A stretch of DNA of 15,340 nucleotides, taken from NCBI GenBank assembly GCA_964422415.1, contig CAYRBI010000151.1, positions 1-15,340 of the forward strand. The letters run 5' to 3'. The notes beneath the pieces are model-generated. The model ran no database searches and was not told where the DNA came from. It saw nothing but the letters and a program-made list of their open reading frames with translations. Made by a program: the position numbers and the translations under genes. The stretch's first letter is position 1. Each line of letters opens with the position of its first letter. Positions 7,804-15,193 of the stretch are shown one piece after another. The DNA comes from OLB16 sp964422415. Its GTDB lineage: Bacteria > Hinthialibacterota > Hinthialibacteria > OLB16.

Positions 7804-7830
7804 CGTCATTCCCGCGAAGGCGGGAATCCA
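7804..7830 (+). repeat. REP-like palindromic repeat, copy 3
   Basis: Identical over 27 bases to the copy at 4903-4929. With the inverted copy at 7748-7774 it makes complementary arms (about 29 bases each, extended to CCAGG/CCTGG) that could fold into one long hairpin in the GH3-GH29 intergenic region, which is otherwise without a gene. Confidence 0.85.
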
Positions 7831-7946
7831 GGGTGCCATTGTCACCTCGACTTTTAGAGCAAGCAGCCAAGGTTTTCTGGAGCACCCTTTGAGGAGCCAG
7901 GCTCCCCAGAGGTGTTCACGTGTATACTACGATCCATGTTCAACGA

Positions 7947-7952
7947 AGGAGG
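7947..7952 (+). promoter_or_regulatory. Shine-Dalgarno site that sets the GH29 start
   Basis: AGGAGG, 10 bases before the ATG at 7963. It favours that ATG over the upstream in-frame GTG at 7912 and ATG at 7936, neither of which has a comparable site and both of which would put extra residues in front of the signal peptide. Confidence 0.75.
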
Positions 7953-7962
7953 GCTGGTTTCA

Positions 7963-9750
7963 ATGAGAGGTTGTGCGAGTGGTATGGGTAAGCGGATTCT
8001 TTCAGTGGGCCTGATGTTAGGAATGGCGGCTGCGTGTTGGTCGGCGCTTCCGTGTGCCTCCCAAGCGGAGACTCCCGAACAACGCGATGTCCGGATGGCC
8101 TGGTGGCGTGATGCCAAGTTCGGCATGTTCATCCATTGGGGACTTTATGCGGTGCCAGCGGGAATCTGGAAGGGCAATCCGGTCGAAAGCGCTGGCGAGT
8201 GGATCATGTTTAATGGAAAAATCCCGGTTCCCGAATACGAACCTCTGATCAAGGAGTTCAACCCGGTCAAGTATGACCCCAAGGAGTGGGTGCGGATCGC
8301 CAAGGATGCCGGGATGAAGTACATCGTCATCACCAGCAAACACCATGATGGCTTCTGCCTCTTCGATAGCAAACTCACCGATTACGATGTCATGAGCACC
8401 CCTTACGGGAAAGATCTGCTCAAACCGCTCGCGGATGCCGCCCACGAGGCGGGTCTCAAGATTTGTTGGTACCACTCGATTCTCGATTGGCACCATCCGG
8501 ATTACCTTCCACGTGGTAAAGATGCCTCGGGTTCCTGGTCCGCGCGTCCCTGGGACACCCGCCCCGCCGAGGGAGCCGATTTCAATCGCTACATCGATTA
8601 CATGAAAGGGCAACTCCGCGAGCTGCTCACCAACTACGGTGATATCGGCATCATCTGGTTTGATGGTGGCTGGGAACACACCCCCGCTGAGCTGCATTCC
8701 GAGTCCGTGGTCGAGATGCTCCACGCGATCCAACCCGGCGTGATCATTAATAACCGGATCCAGATCCCCCAGGATTACGACACCCCCGAGCAACATATCC
8801 CCGAAACCGGGATTCCGGGACGTGATTGGGAAACCTGCATGACCATGAATGACACCTGGGGATTCAAGAAGAATGACCAGAACTGGAAATCCAAGGAAGA
8901 CCTGATCCGTAAGCTCGTGGATATTGTGAGCAAGGGCGGCAATTTCTTGCTCAATGTTGGTCCAACTGGCGAGGGACTGATCCCCGAACCCAGCGTGGAG
9001 CGTCTCGCCGCCATGGGTGAGTGGCTTAAAGTTAATGGCGAGAGCATTTATGGCGCCAAGGCAAGCCCCTTCCGTCACCTCGAGTGGGGACGTTGCACCA
9101 GCAAGCCTGGCTTCCTGTATCTCCATGTCTTTGAGTGCCCCAATGATCATCTGGTGGTTCCGGGCCTCAAGAACAAGGTGAAGAAAGCCTATCTGCTCTC
9201 CGATGCAAAGAAATCTCCGATCCATACCGAGATAGTGGGGGATGATCTGAAAGTCGATGTGGCTGGCGTAACCCCCGATACCATCGACAAGGTGGTGGTG
9301 CTCCAGATCGAGGGCGAAGCCGATGTCGACAATACCCTGCGCCCCGCCCAGGATGGCTCGGTTGCGTTGTCCTCCGCTGATGCGGAGCTCCATGGCGAGA
9401 CCATCAAACATGAGACCAAGGGTGATGTTGACAACATTGGCTTCTGGTCGAACAACGCTGACTGGTTGAGCTGGGAAGTGAAGAATGTTAAAGCCGGCAA
9501 GTATCAGGTGAACCTGGATTATGCTTGTCTCAAGGAGAGCGAGGGGAGCAAAGTTGACCTGTCTGCTGGTGGTCAAAGCCTTTCGATCAGCGTCAAAGCC
9601 ACGGAGTCGTGGGACAAGTTCGTCTCCAGTCCGGTGGGAACTCTCGAAGTTAAGGAATCTGACAAACCAGTGACCTTCGAGTTGCGTGTCAAGGAGAAGC
9701 CCGGCTCGGCGGTGATGAATCTGCGTTCGATTAAACTGACTCCTCAATAA
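7963..9750 (+). CDS. Secreted GH29 alpha-L-fucosidase with C-terminal CBM6-like domain
   Basis: A 595-residue exported enzyme expected to release alpha-L-fucose from glycans. Residues 1-36 form a signal peptide (GKR, then a hydrophobic run, then CASQA before ETPEQ, a good signal peptidase I site). The GH29 barrel begins at WWRDAKFGMFIHWGLYAVPAG, continues with the substrate-binding HHDGF (H127, H128) and holds the nucleophile D234 in WFDGGW. SKGGNFLLNVGPTGEG marks the end of the barrel. Residues about 472-595 look like a carbohydrate-binding beta sandwich (CBM6/CBM35 type: DAELHG...NADWLSWEVKNVKAGKYQVNLDY). The enzyme should act in the periplasm or outside the cell. The next gene starts one base after the stop. 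A TATACT at 7923-7928 could be a -10 box, but no -35 partner was found at the right distance. The acid/base residue was not assigned, as it varies within the family. Confidence 0.95.
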   Translation: MRGCASGMGKRILSVGLMLGMAAACWSALPCASQAETPEQRDVRMAWWRDAKFGMFIHWGLYAVPAGIWKGNPVESAGEWIMFNGKIPVPEYEPLIKEFNPVKYDPKEWVRIAKDAGMKYIVITSKHHDGFCLFDSKLTDYDVMSTPYGKDLLKPLADAAHEAGLKICWYHSILDWHHPDYLPRGKDASGSWSARPWDTRPAEGADFNRYIDYMKGQLRELLTNYGDIGIIWFDGGWEHTPAELHSESVVEMLHAIQPGVIINNRIQIPQDYDTPEQHIPETGIPGRDWETCMTMNDTWGFKKNDQNWKSKEDLIRKLVDIVSKGGNFLLNVGPTGEGLIPEPSVERLAAMGEWLKVNGESIYGAKASPFRHLEWGRCTSKPGFLYLHVFECPNDHLVVPGLKNKVKKAYLLSDAKKSPIHTEIVGDDLKVDVAGVTPDTIDKVVVLQIEGEADVDNTLRPAQDGSVALSSADAELHGETIKHETKGDVDNIGFWSNNADWLSWEVKNVKAGKYQVNLDYACLKESEGSKVDLSAGGQSLSISVKATESWDKFVSSPVGTLEVKESDKPVTFELRVKEKPGSAVMNLRSIKLTPQ

Positions 9751-9751
9751 C

Positions 9752-10903
9752 ATGACACAAACCGCGGAGTGGACGGAGTACCAGGCGTTGTTTGCCGGGT
9801 TGGATGAGCTCATCTGGCTGAACCATGCCGGCATTTCGCCCGTGCCGCGGACAGTGGCTGAGGCGATGCACCAGTTCGTGGATGAGCTGGTGCATCGCGG
9901 CGCCCTGGGTGTGGCTGACTGGTATGCGGGTATCCAGGAAACCAAACGGCTGGCCGCGCCCTTGTTGAATTGCAGTCCAGCGGATCTTGCGATAACCCCT
10001 AACACCACGCATGGGATCAACCTGGTGGCCAATGGGATCCGTTGGGAGGCGGGGGATGAGATCCTCCTCTGCTCGAAGGAGTATCCCGCCAATGTCTATC
10101 CCTGGTGGGCGCAACAGGCCAAGGGAGCCCGGCTGGTGTGGGTGTCTCCCCGCGCGGATGGGCGCCTTCCCGTCGAGGATTATGCTCATCTGGTGTCTAA
10201 GCGGACACGGGTGATCGCGGTCTCGCATGTCCAATTCGCCTCGGGATACCGCCATGACCTGGCGGGATTGGGAAGTCTCGCCCGGGAGGCGGGAGCCACT
10301 TTTGTGGTGGATGCCATTCAATCTTTCCCGGTCTTTCCCATCGATGTGATCGAGTGTGGGATCGATGCCCTCACCACTGGGGCCCAGAAATGGCTCTTGG
10401 GTCCCGCTGGAGCCGCCTTCTTCTATACCACCCCGGCGCTGCGCGAGAGTTTGGAGACCACCTGGGTAGGAGCGGATTGTATGGTGGATGGTCTTAATTA
10501 TCTGGACTACCGTTATGATCTGCTTCCGGATGGACGGCGTTTTGAGAATGCTTGTTTGAATTTTGTTGGGATTGCCGGAGTACGGGCTGCCCTGAGGGTG
10601 GTCAAAAGATTTGGACGTGAGCCAATCGAGGTGGCCATCCAGAAGTGGACCGGACAACTCGCCAAGTCTCTCTCGGAGAAAGGTTTTACGATCCATAGCC
10701 CCAGAGAAGGAGAGGAGTGGTCAGGTATTCTGGCGGTGACCCATCCGGATGTCACTCCGGGGATTCTCGAAAAGAGGCTGCGTGCCCAAGGCATCATCAC
10801 CTCGGTCCGGGATGGCTGTTGGCGTCTTTCTCCTCATGCCTACCACACGGATGGTCAATTTGAGAGAATCCTGGATGCAGTCGAGATGGCTCTGGGCGCG
10901 TGA
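9752..10903 (+). CDS. Class V aminotransferase-fold PLP enzyme
   Basis: A 383-residue cytoplasmic PLP-dependent enzyme of the class V fold (cysteine desulfurase, isopenicillin-N epimerase and kynureninase relatives). Seen in order: LNHAGISPVPRTV at the start, typical of the class; TPNTTHGINLVANGI, the phosphate-binding helix; VVDAIQSFPV with D187 and Q190, which contact the pyridine ring and the lysine-bound cofactor; and TTGAQKWLLGPAGAAF with K213 as the Schiff-base lysine. The C-terminal small domain (SVRDGCWRLSPHAYHT) has the expected arginine. No cysteine-bearing catalytic loop typical of true cysteine desulfurases was recognised, so the reaction is open: epimerase, aminotransferase or lyase. 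The ATG starts one base after the fucosidase stop with no clear Shine-Dalgarno, pointing to translational coupling with that gene. Confidence 0.9.
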   Translation: MTQTAEWTEYQALFAGLDELIWLNHAGISPVPRTVAEAMHQFVDELVHRGALGVADWYAGIQETKRLAAPLLNCSPADLAITPNTTHGINLVANGIRWEAGDEILLCSKEYPANVYPWWAQQAKGARLVWVSPRADGRLPVEDYAHLVSKRTRVIAVSHVQFASGYRHDLAGLGSLAREAGATFVVDAIQSFPVFPIDVIECGIDALTTGAQKWLLGPAGAAFFYTTPALRESLETTWVGADCMVDGLNYLDYRYDLLPDGRRFENACLNFVGIAGVRAALRVVKRFGREPIEVAIQKWTGQLAKSLSEKGFTIHSPREGEEWSGILAVTHPDVTPGILEKRLRAQGIITSVRDGCWRLSPHAYHTDGQFERILDAVEMALGA

Positions 10904-10915
10904 AGGAACGAACCG

Positions 10916-10943
10916 CTGGCGCGAGAATCCATTCTCGCGCCAG
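10916..10943. repeat. Perfect 28-base palindrome between the PLP and NAD-kinase-like genes
   Basis: The 13-base arm CTGGCGCGAGAAT (10916-10928) and its exact reverse complement (10931-10943) are separated by only CC, giving a 12-bp stem with a four-base loop. No T run follows, so it is not a standard intrinsic terminator. The sequence differs from the REP-like copies elsewhere in the window. It may be a second palindromic repeat family, an mRNA-stabilising or processing hairpin within the operon, or a dyad for a DNA-binding protein. Confidence 0.85.
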
Positions 10944-10972
10944 ACCGGGCGAGGAAATAACGAGGCTTAGCG

Positions 10973-11650
10973 ATGCGAGTTGCCTTAGTGGGTCAGGATG
11001 TGTCATCGGTGGAAAAGCTCCTCCCGGCCTACAATATGGTCCGTGATGATGCCAGCCCTGAGGCTGTGATTTCGATCGGAGGAGATGGCACCCTCCTGCA
11101 GGCTGAAAGGCTCTATCCAGGCATTCCCAAGCTTCCGCTCCGCTCCTCGGAAACCTCCCGGAAAACCCACCACCACAAGGCAGATTTCCTTCTGGAGAAG
11201 CTTATTGCGGGGGTATTGATCGAGGTTCCTCAGATGAAGCTCGAGGCCGCCAAGGGAGAGCACCGGCTGCTGGCACTTAATGACATCATCTTCCACAACA
11301 AGATCGTCACCTCGGCGGTGCGTTACAGGGTGGAGATCAATGGGTATAACCACAGCGGCGACATCATCGGAGATGGTATGACCGTGGCGACTCCCTTCGG
11401 TAGTACCGCCTACTACCGGAGTATCACCCACAGCATCTTCCAGGTTGGAATTGGCCTGGCCTTCAATAACAGTACCGAACCGGTGGACCATATGGTTTTA
11501 TCTGAGGACTCCACGATTCGTGTCTGCGTGGTGCGTGGACCGGCATTGGTGGCCGCCGATAACAACCGGGATTGTTTTCACCTGGGTGAGGGAGACAGTG
11601 TCACCATTAAACGAGCCACACAACCGGCGAAGATTCTTTCACTCCCATAA
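10973..11650 (+). CDS. Compact NAD(+)/NADH kinase-like protein
   Basis: 225 residues with the signature of ATP/poly-P NAD kinases (DAGK/NADK superfamily), which make NADP from NAD in the cytoplasm. Seen: a first beta strand MRVALVG; the catalytic ISIGGDGTLL with D38; ALNDIIFHNK, where most family members have N-E and this one N-D; and GDGMTVATPFGSTAYYRSI, matching the D-G-x(3)-x-T-P-T-G-S-T-A-Y motif but with F for the second T and no following S-A-G-G. The usual family length is about 270-300 residues, so the N-terminal domain is reduced although its first strand is present. A GAGG seven bases upstream supports the ATG. It lies 69 bases after the PLP gene, with a palindrome between, and 20 bases before the M42 gene. 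Whether it phosphorylates NAD or another small molecule is open. Confidence 0.8.
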   Translation: MRVALVGQDVSSVEKLLPAYNMVRDDASPEAVISIGGDGTLLQAERLYPGIPKLPLRSSETSRKTHHHKADFLLEKLIAGVLIEVPQMKLEAAKGEHRLLALNDIIFHNKIVTSAVRYRVEINGYNHSGDIIGDGMTVATPFGSTAYYRSITHSIFQVGIGLAFNNSTEPVDHMVLSEDSTIRVCVVRGPALVAADNNRDCFHLGEGDSVTIKRATQPAKILSLP

Positions 11651-11670
11651 TTCAGCGGAGGCGCTCTGTC

Positions 11671-12696
11671 ATGTCATTTGAACTACTCAAGGAACTCACC
11701 GAAGCCCCTGGTATTCCGGGGCGTGAGGAGGCTGTCCGCGCCATTGTAGAGCGTGAGCTCCAGGGTGTGGTGGAAGCGGTCCGGGTGGATACGTTGGGAA
11801 ACCTGATCGCCTACCGTCCCGGCACTGGGAAGAAGCCCCGGCGGGTGATGTATGCCGCGCACATGGATGAGATCGGTTTTATTGTGCGTTTCATTGATGA
11901 TAACGGCTTTTTACGCCTTAATCCCGTGGGTGGGCATGACCCGCGCAACACAGTGGTTCAACGGGTGAAAGTCTTCGGGAAAGAGGAACTTCTGGGTGTG
12001 GTCTCCTCCGCCGTCAAGCCGGTGCATATGCAAACCGAGGAAGACAAGAAAAAGGTGTTGGCCATCGATGACCTCTTTGTGGATGTGGGCCTGACGGCTA
12101 AGGAGGTCAAGAAGCTCGTTTCGCCGGGAGATATGGTGGTCTTGGATCGTCAGACCAGCAAGATCGGGGGACATGTGAGTGGTAAGGCGATGGATGACCG
12201 TACCGCGGTCTACACCCTCCTTCAGGCACTCAAACAATCCGGCTCATGCAAGGATGAAACCTTTGCGGTCTTCACGGTGCAAGAGGAAGTGGGGCTGCGT
12301 GGAGCGCAGACCTCGGGGTATGGTGTGGCACCGGAGATCGCCATCGCCTTGGACACTACCCTTGCTCTCGACACCCCGGGAACTGAGGCCAAGGATGCCA
12401 TCACACGCCTTGGCGAGGGAGTCGGATTGACCATCATGGATGGCTCTTTCATTACTGACCAGGCCCTGTTCAAGGAGTTCGAGAAACTTGCCGAGAAGAA
12501 CAAATTCAAATACCAACCCAATATCCTGCCACGTGGTGGTACCGATGCCGCCACTATCCAACGCTCCCGCGAAGGCGCGCGCGCGATCACAATCTCGCTT
12601 CCTACCCGCTATATCCACAGCTCGATTGAGACGATCGACTGGGGTGATCTGGAGGCCAAGGTGGACCTGGTGGCGGCTTACATGAAAGGGAAGTAG
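11671..12696 (+). CDS. M42 family metallo-aminopeptidase (glutamyl aminopeptidase/TET-like)
   Basis: A 341-residue cytoplasmic di-metal aminopeptidase of family M42, which trims N-terminal residues from peptides, usually as a dodecameric tetrahedron. All expected active-site residues are visible: H64 in AAHMDEIGF, the bridging D175 in KAMDDRTAV, catalytic base E205 and metal ligand E206 in VQEEVGLRGA, D228 in IALDTT, and H316 in RYIHSSIE. Length is normal for the family. Members have often been mislabelled as endoglucanases (CelM), so a cellulase name should be avoided. GGAGG at 11657-11661, nine bases before the ATG, supports the start. It is the last gene of the apparent operon beginning with the fucosidase and could process peptides from glycoprotein breakdown; that link is inference. 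Confidence 0.95.
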   Translation: MSFELLKELTEAPGIPGREEAVRAIVERELQGVVEAVRVDTLGNLIAYRPGTGKKPRRVMYAAHMDEIGFIVRFIDDNGFLRLNPVGGHDPRNTVVQRVKVFGKEELLGVVSSAVKPVHMQTEEDKKKVLAIDDLFVDVGLTAKEVKKLVSPGDMVVLDRQTSKIGGHVSGKAMDDRTAVYTLLQALKQSGSCKDETFAVFTVQEEVGLRGAQTSGYGVAPEIAIALDTTLALDTPGTEAKDAITRLGEGVGLTIMDGSFITDQALFKEFEKLAEKNKFKYQPNILPRGGTDAATIQRSREGARAITISLPTRYIHSSIETIDWGDLEAKVDLVAAYMKGK

Positions 12697-12798
12697 CCTC
12701 TGGGGACAACAGTGCCATGGGGGAGATCTCAAATGAGGAGGATATATATGGTATAAATGAATTGTATTGCATCGTCTGATGGCCAAGAATGAATGGCC

Positions 12799-12804
12799 AG
12801 GAGG
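12799..12804 (+). promoter_or_regulatory. Shine-Dalgarno site that sets a GTG start for the serine hydrolase
   Basis: AGGAGG lies eight bases before the in-frame GTG at 12813. The upstream ATG at 12789 has no such site and would place the Shine-Dalgarno inside its own coding region. The downstream paralog has the same AGGAGGTT spaced the same way before its ATG at 15194, which supports this choice. Confidence 0.75.
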
Positions 12805-12812
12805 TTATTTCC

Positions 12813-15068
12813 GTGGAATTTAGACTCAATCTTCGCCTACATTGTTTCCTCGTCCGTTCTTGCCTTCTTTCTGTCTTTTTCTCTTTTGTCTTGATCTCCG
12901 AGGAGTCCATTGCCACGCCCAAGGACTCCTTCCCCTATTCAGACACCATCGCTGAGGTCAGCGAGTATGTGGCCGCGACGATGAAGACCAAACAGATCGA
13001 GGGCCTCTCGATTGCCTTGATGGATCACGAGGAGATTGCCTGGGCCCAGGGGTTTGGGTGGGCGGATAAGGCCAACGGCATGAAGGTAACCACCAATACC
13101 ATCTTCCACATTGGTTCGGTCAGTAAAATCCTCACTACTGCCTCAGTCATGGTCCTGGTGGATGAGGGTAAGGTCGATCTCGATCAACCTGTCAAGAACT
13201 ACCTCCCCGCTTTTAGTCTCCTCTCCCCAAGTTATGAGCAAGTAACGGTGCGGATGTTGCTGAATCACCAGTCCGGCATTCCGGGCGCGTTGTTTAATTA
13301 CTCAATTTCCACCAAGCCTTTGGATGGATTTACCCAACGGGTTTTGGATTGGTTGCCAGGAGAGTATGCCCAGTATTCTCCAGGTTATTTTAGTGTCTAT
13401 TGCAATAATGGGTTTACTCTGCTGGAGGAGATAGTCCGGGTCGTATCCGGCCAAACTTACCTTGACTTTGTGAAAGAAAGAATCCTGGAAAAACTCGGGA
13501 TGAGTTCGACGGGATATGAGACTGACAATCCGGAGATCCAAGCCCGCCTTTCCAAAGCGTATATGAATGGGGAAGAGATGCAGGCGGAGTATCTGAACTT
13601 TGGGGGAACAGGTGGTTTTTCATCTACCCCTACAGATATGTGCCATTTTCTGGCCATGATCGCCGGCGATGGAACGGCCAATGGCCAGCGGATTCTCACA
13701 CCTGAGTCGGTGGCCATGATGTGTTCCGACCAGACCCTGTCGGCCACAGTCCGGCTGGCGGATGGATTGTTGAAACCCGGTCTCGGTTGGGATCTCTATG
13801 CGGATCCCGAGATGGCCTATGCGGGTCCAGCTCCCGCCAAGGGGGGAGATACGGTGTTGTTTGGTTCTCAAATTCTGGTTCTGCCTGATTATCACTTGGG
13901 GGCAGTGGTGACGATGAACCTTTCGGGAAGCTCCATCGCCTTGAGTATTTGTGAGGAAGCTTTGATGGCGGCGCTTGAGGAGCGTTATAGCCTTCCTCGC
14001 CCAGCGGCCTACCAGCTTCCCGCCGTGGCGACACCGGCAATAGACATGGCAAGTTTGGAAGGTATTTACGCGAGCAATACTTTTGGCGGGTTAATAGATC
14101 TTCAGGTGGTGGCTGCAAATTCCATCCAGATGTGGGTGACCCGGGGTGATTCTTACGTCAACATGGCTGGGACCTTAACTTACCGGGAAAATGGTTGGTT
14201 CTATTCAGAGTCCATGCCCACGTATGGATTCAGTGTTGATGAGTTGGATGGTCAGACCGTGCTCCTGGCTCACTCTATCGGGAATACTACCGCTGAGACC
14301 TTGGTGGTGGGTGAAAGACTTGATACTCCTCCGGACCTTTCTGATGCGTGGACCGCACGCTTGGACACCCAATGGTTGGCTGTGAATCTCTCCCCCATGT
14401 TTTATACCTTCGATATTTACTCCCCCCTGCTGGTGCTCCGGGAACGGTCTGGTTGGCTGACCTGTGAATATGGAGTAACTGGATCGGCGGGTATGGGTTC
14501 CTCACTGTTGCCATCTCCTGATGAGGTCCGGGTGGAGAGTCTTCTCAAGTCATTGGCCTTCAAGGTTACCAAGACAACGGAGGGGATTCCTACGACCAGT
14601 TCCACACAAGTCATCGTACCGTTGAATGATGACCTGGCCTGGACACCCCAGCAATTCGATTGTAGAGAACTAACTCACTTGCAGGTGGTGGATATGAGCG
14701 GTGAGGAGTGGCTGAGATTTGGATCGAAGGCAACTCTTCAACGTCCTCTGAATACTGTTCCGGTTCTCACACCGGGAACCCAGCGGACCGTTGATCTAGT
14801 GCCGGACATGGGGCAATGGTTCAAACTGGCCGATGGAACCACTCCTCCCTCCGCGGTCACTGTGGTGGGAGATCCGGAGATCCGTTGGGGAATCTACAAT
14901 GATGAGCTTCGTCCCATCGAAACTGGGTGGGGTGGTTTTCATTATTCCTCTCAAACCAAAGCAACAACCACATGCTGGTATCTCTATCTGGCAACCATGA
15001 AGCAAGGTAGCGCTGTCATTGAGGTTCTGGGTGCGAGCAGCCACCAAAATTGGGCACGGTTCGAATAG
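12813..15068 (+). CDS. Secreted beta-lactamase/PBP4*-like serine hydrolase
   Basis: 751 residues from a GTG start. A signal peptide covers about residues 1-35 (SCLLSVFFSFVLI core). The serine beta-lactamase/penicillin-binding fold at about 45-400 shows the S-V-S-K motif (nucleophile S102, K105), Y196-C-N198 as the second motif, and K343-G-G in the place of the third (K-T-G). These fit the class C/D-alanyl-D-alanine carboxypeptidase-like group, which also includes esterases and D-aminopeptidases, so neither antibiotic resistance nor wall hydrolysis can be claimed. Residues about 412-505 (SLEGIYASN...) look like the beta domain often appended to this group. Residues about 506-751 are not recognised, and this long tail makes the protein much longer than the usual 350-500. 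It probably acts in the periplasm or outside. A tandem paralog follows at 15194. It lies 116 bases after the M42 gene, so it may have its own promoter. Confidence 0.9.
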   Translation: MEFRLNLRLHCFLVRSCLLSVFFSFVLISEESIATPKDSFPYSDTIAEVSEYVAATMKTKQIEGLSIALMDHEEIAWAQGFGWADKANGMKVTTNTIFHIGSVSKILTTASVMVLVDEGKVDLDQPVKNYLPAFSLLSPSYEQVTVRMLLNHQSGIPGALFNYSISTKPLDGFTQRVLDWLPGEYAQYSPGYFSVYCNNGFTLLEEIVRVVSGQTYLDFVKERILEKLGMSSTGYETDNPEIQARLSKAYMNGEEMQAEYLNFGGTGGFSSTPTDMCHFLAMIAGDGTANGQRILTPESVAMMCSDQTLSATVRLADGLLKPGLGWDLYADPEMAYAGPAPAKGGDTVLFGSQILVLPDYHLGAVVTMNLSGSSIALSICEEALMAALEERYSLPRPAAYQLPAVATPAIDMASLEGIYASNTFGGLIDLQVVAANSIQMWVTRGDSYVNMAGTLTYRENGWFYSESMPTYGFSVDELDGQTVLLAHSIGNTTAETLVVGERLDTPPDLSDAWTARLDTQWLAVNLSPMFYTFDIYSPLLVLRERSGWLTCEYGVTGSAGMGSSLLPSPDEVRVESLLKSLAFKVTKTTEGIPTTSSTQVIVPLNDDLAWTPQQFDCRELTHLQVVDMSGEEWLRFGSKATLQRPLNTVPVLTPGTQRTVDLVPDMGQWFKLADGTTPPSAVTVVGDPEIRWGIYNDELRPIETGWGGFHYSSQTKATTTCWYLYLATMKQGSAVIEVLGASSHQNWARFE

Positions 15069-15193
15069 TTTTGCTACCAGCCTTGTATCTTAAATAATAA
15101 AATACATCTGGGATCCGGCTTTGAAAGAAGTAAACCCGGTACAAAGAGTGTGATTTTTATCGATTATTATCAGATATTAGGAGGTTCTTGATT
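15069..15193. other. AT-rich spacer between tandem serine hydrolase genes
   Basis: 125 bases, clearly more AT-rich than the genes around it, including TTAAATAATAAAATAC at about 15090-15105. No hairpin with a T run ends the upstream gene. TTGCTA at 15071 and TAATAA at 15095 with an 18-base gap could be a weak promoter, but the match is poor and no promoter is called. AGGAGG at 15179-15184 serves the downstream gene. Confidence 0.5.

Noticed and set aside
4903..7830. CRISPR array from repeated palindromes
   Set aside because: Only three copies, in both orientations and not regularly spaced, with no spacers or cas genes.
7525..7845. Reverse-strand frame containing WIPAFAGM and VIPAKARIQ
   Set aside because: Again a translation of the inverted palindrome pair at 7748-7830, overlapping the GH3 end; not a gene.
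7912..7962. Longer fucosidase starting at GTG 7912 or ATG 7936
   Set aside because: The AGGAGG at 7947-7952 fits the ATG at 7963, and the longer forms put non-signal residues before the signal peptide.
8017..10092. Antisense open frame of 691 codons opposite the fucosidase and PLP genes
   Set aside because: It lies wholly opposite genes with intact catalytic motifs, spans their boundary, and its product shows no family motif. It reflects the codon bias of the sense strand.
11671..12696. Endoglucanase (CelM) reading of the M42 gene
   Set aside because: The full set of M42 aminopeptidase metal and catalytic residues is present; the cellulase label is a historic misannotation of this family.
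12789..12812. ATG start at 12789 for the serine hydrolase
   Set aside because: No ribosome site precedes it, whereas AGGAGG at 12799-12804 fits the GTG at 12813 and is matched in the paralog.
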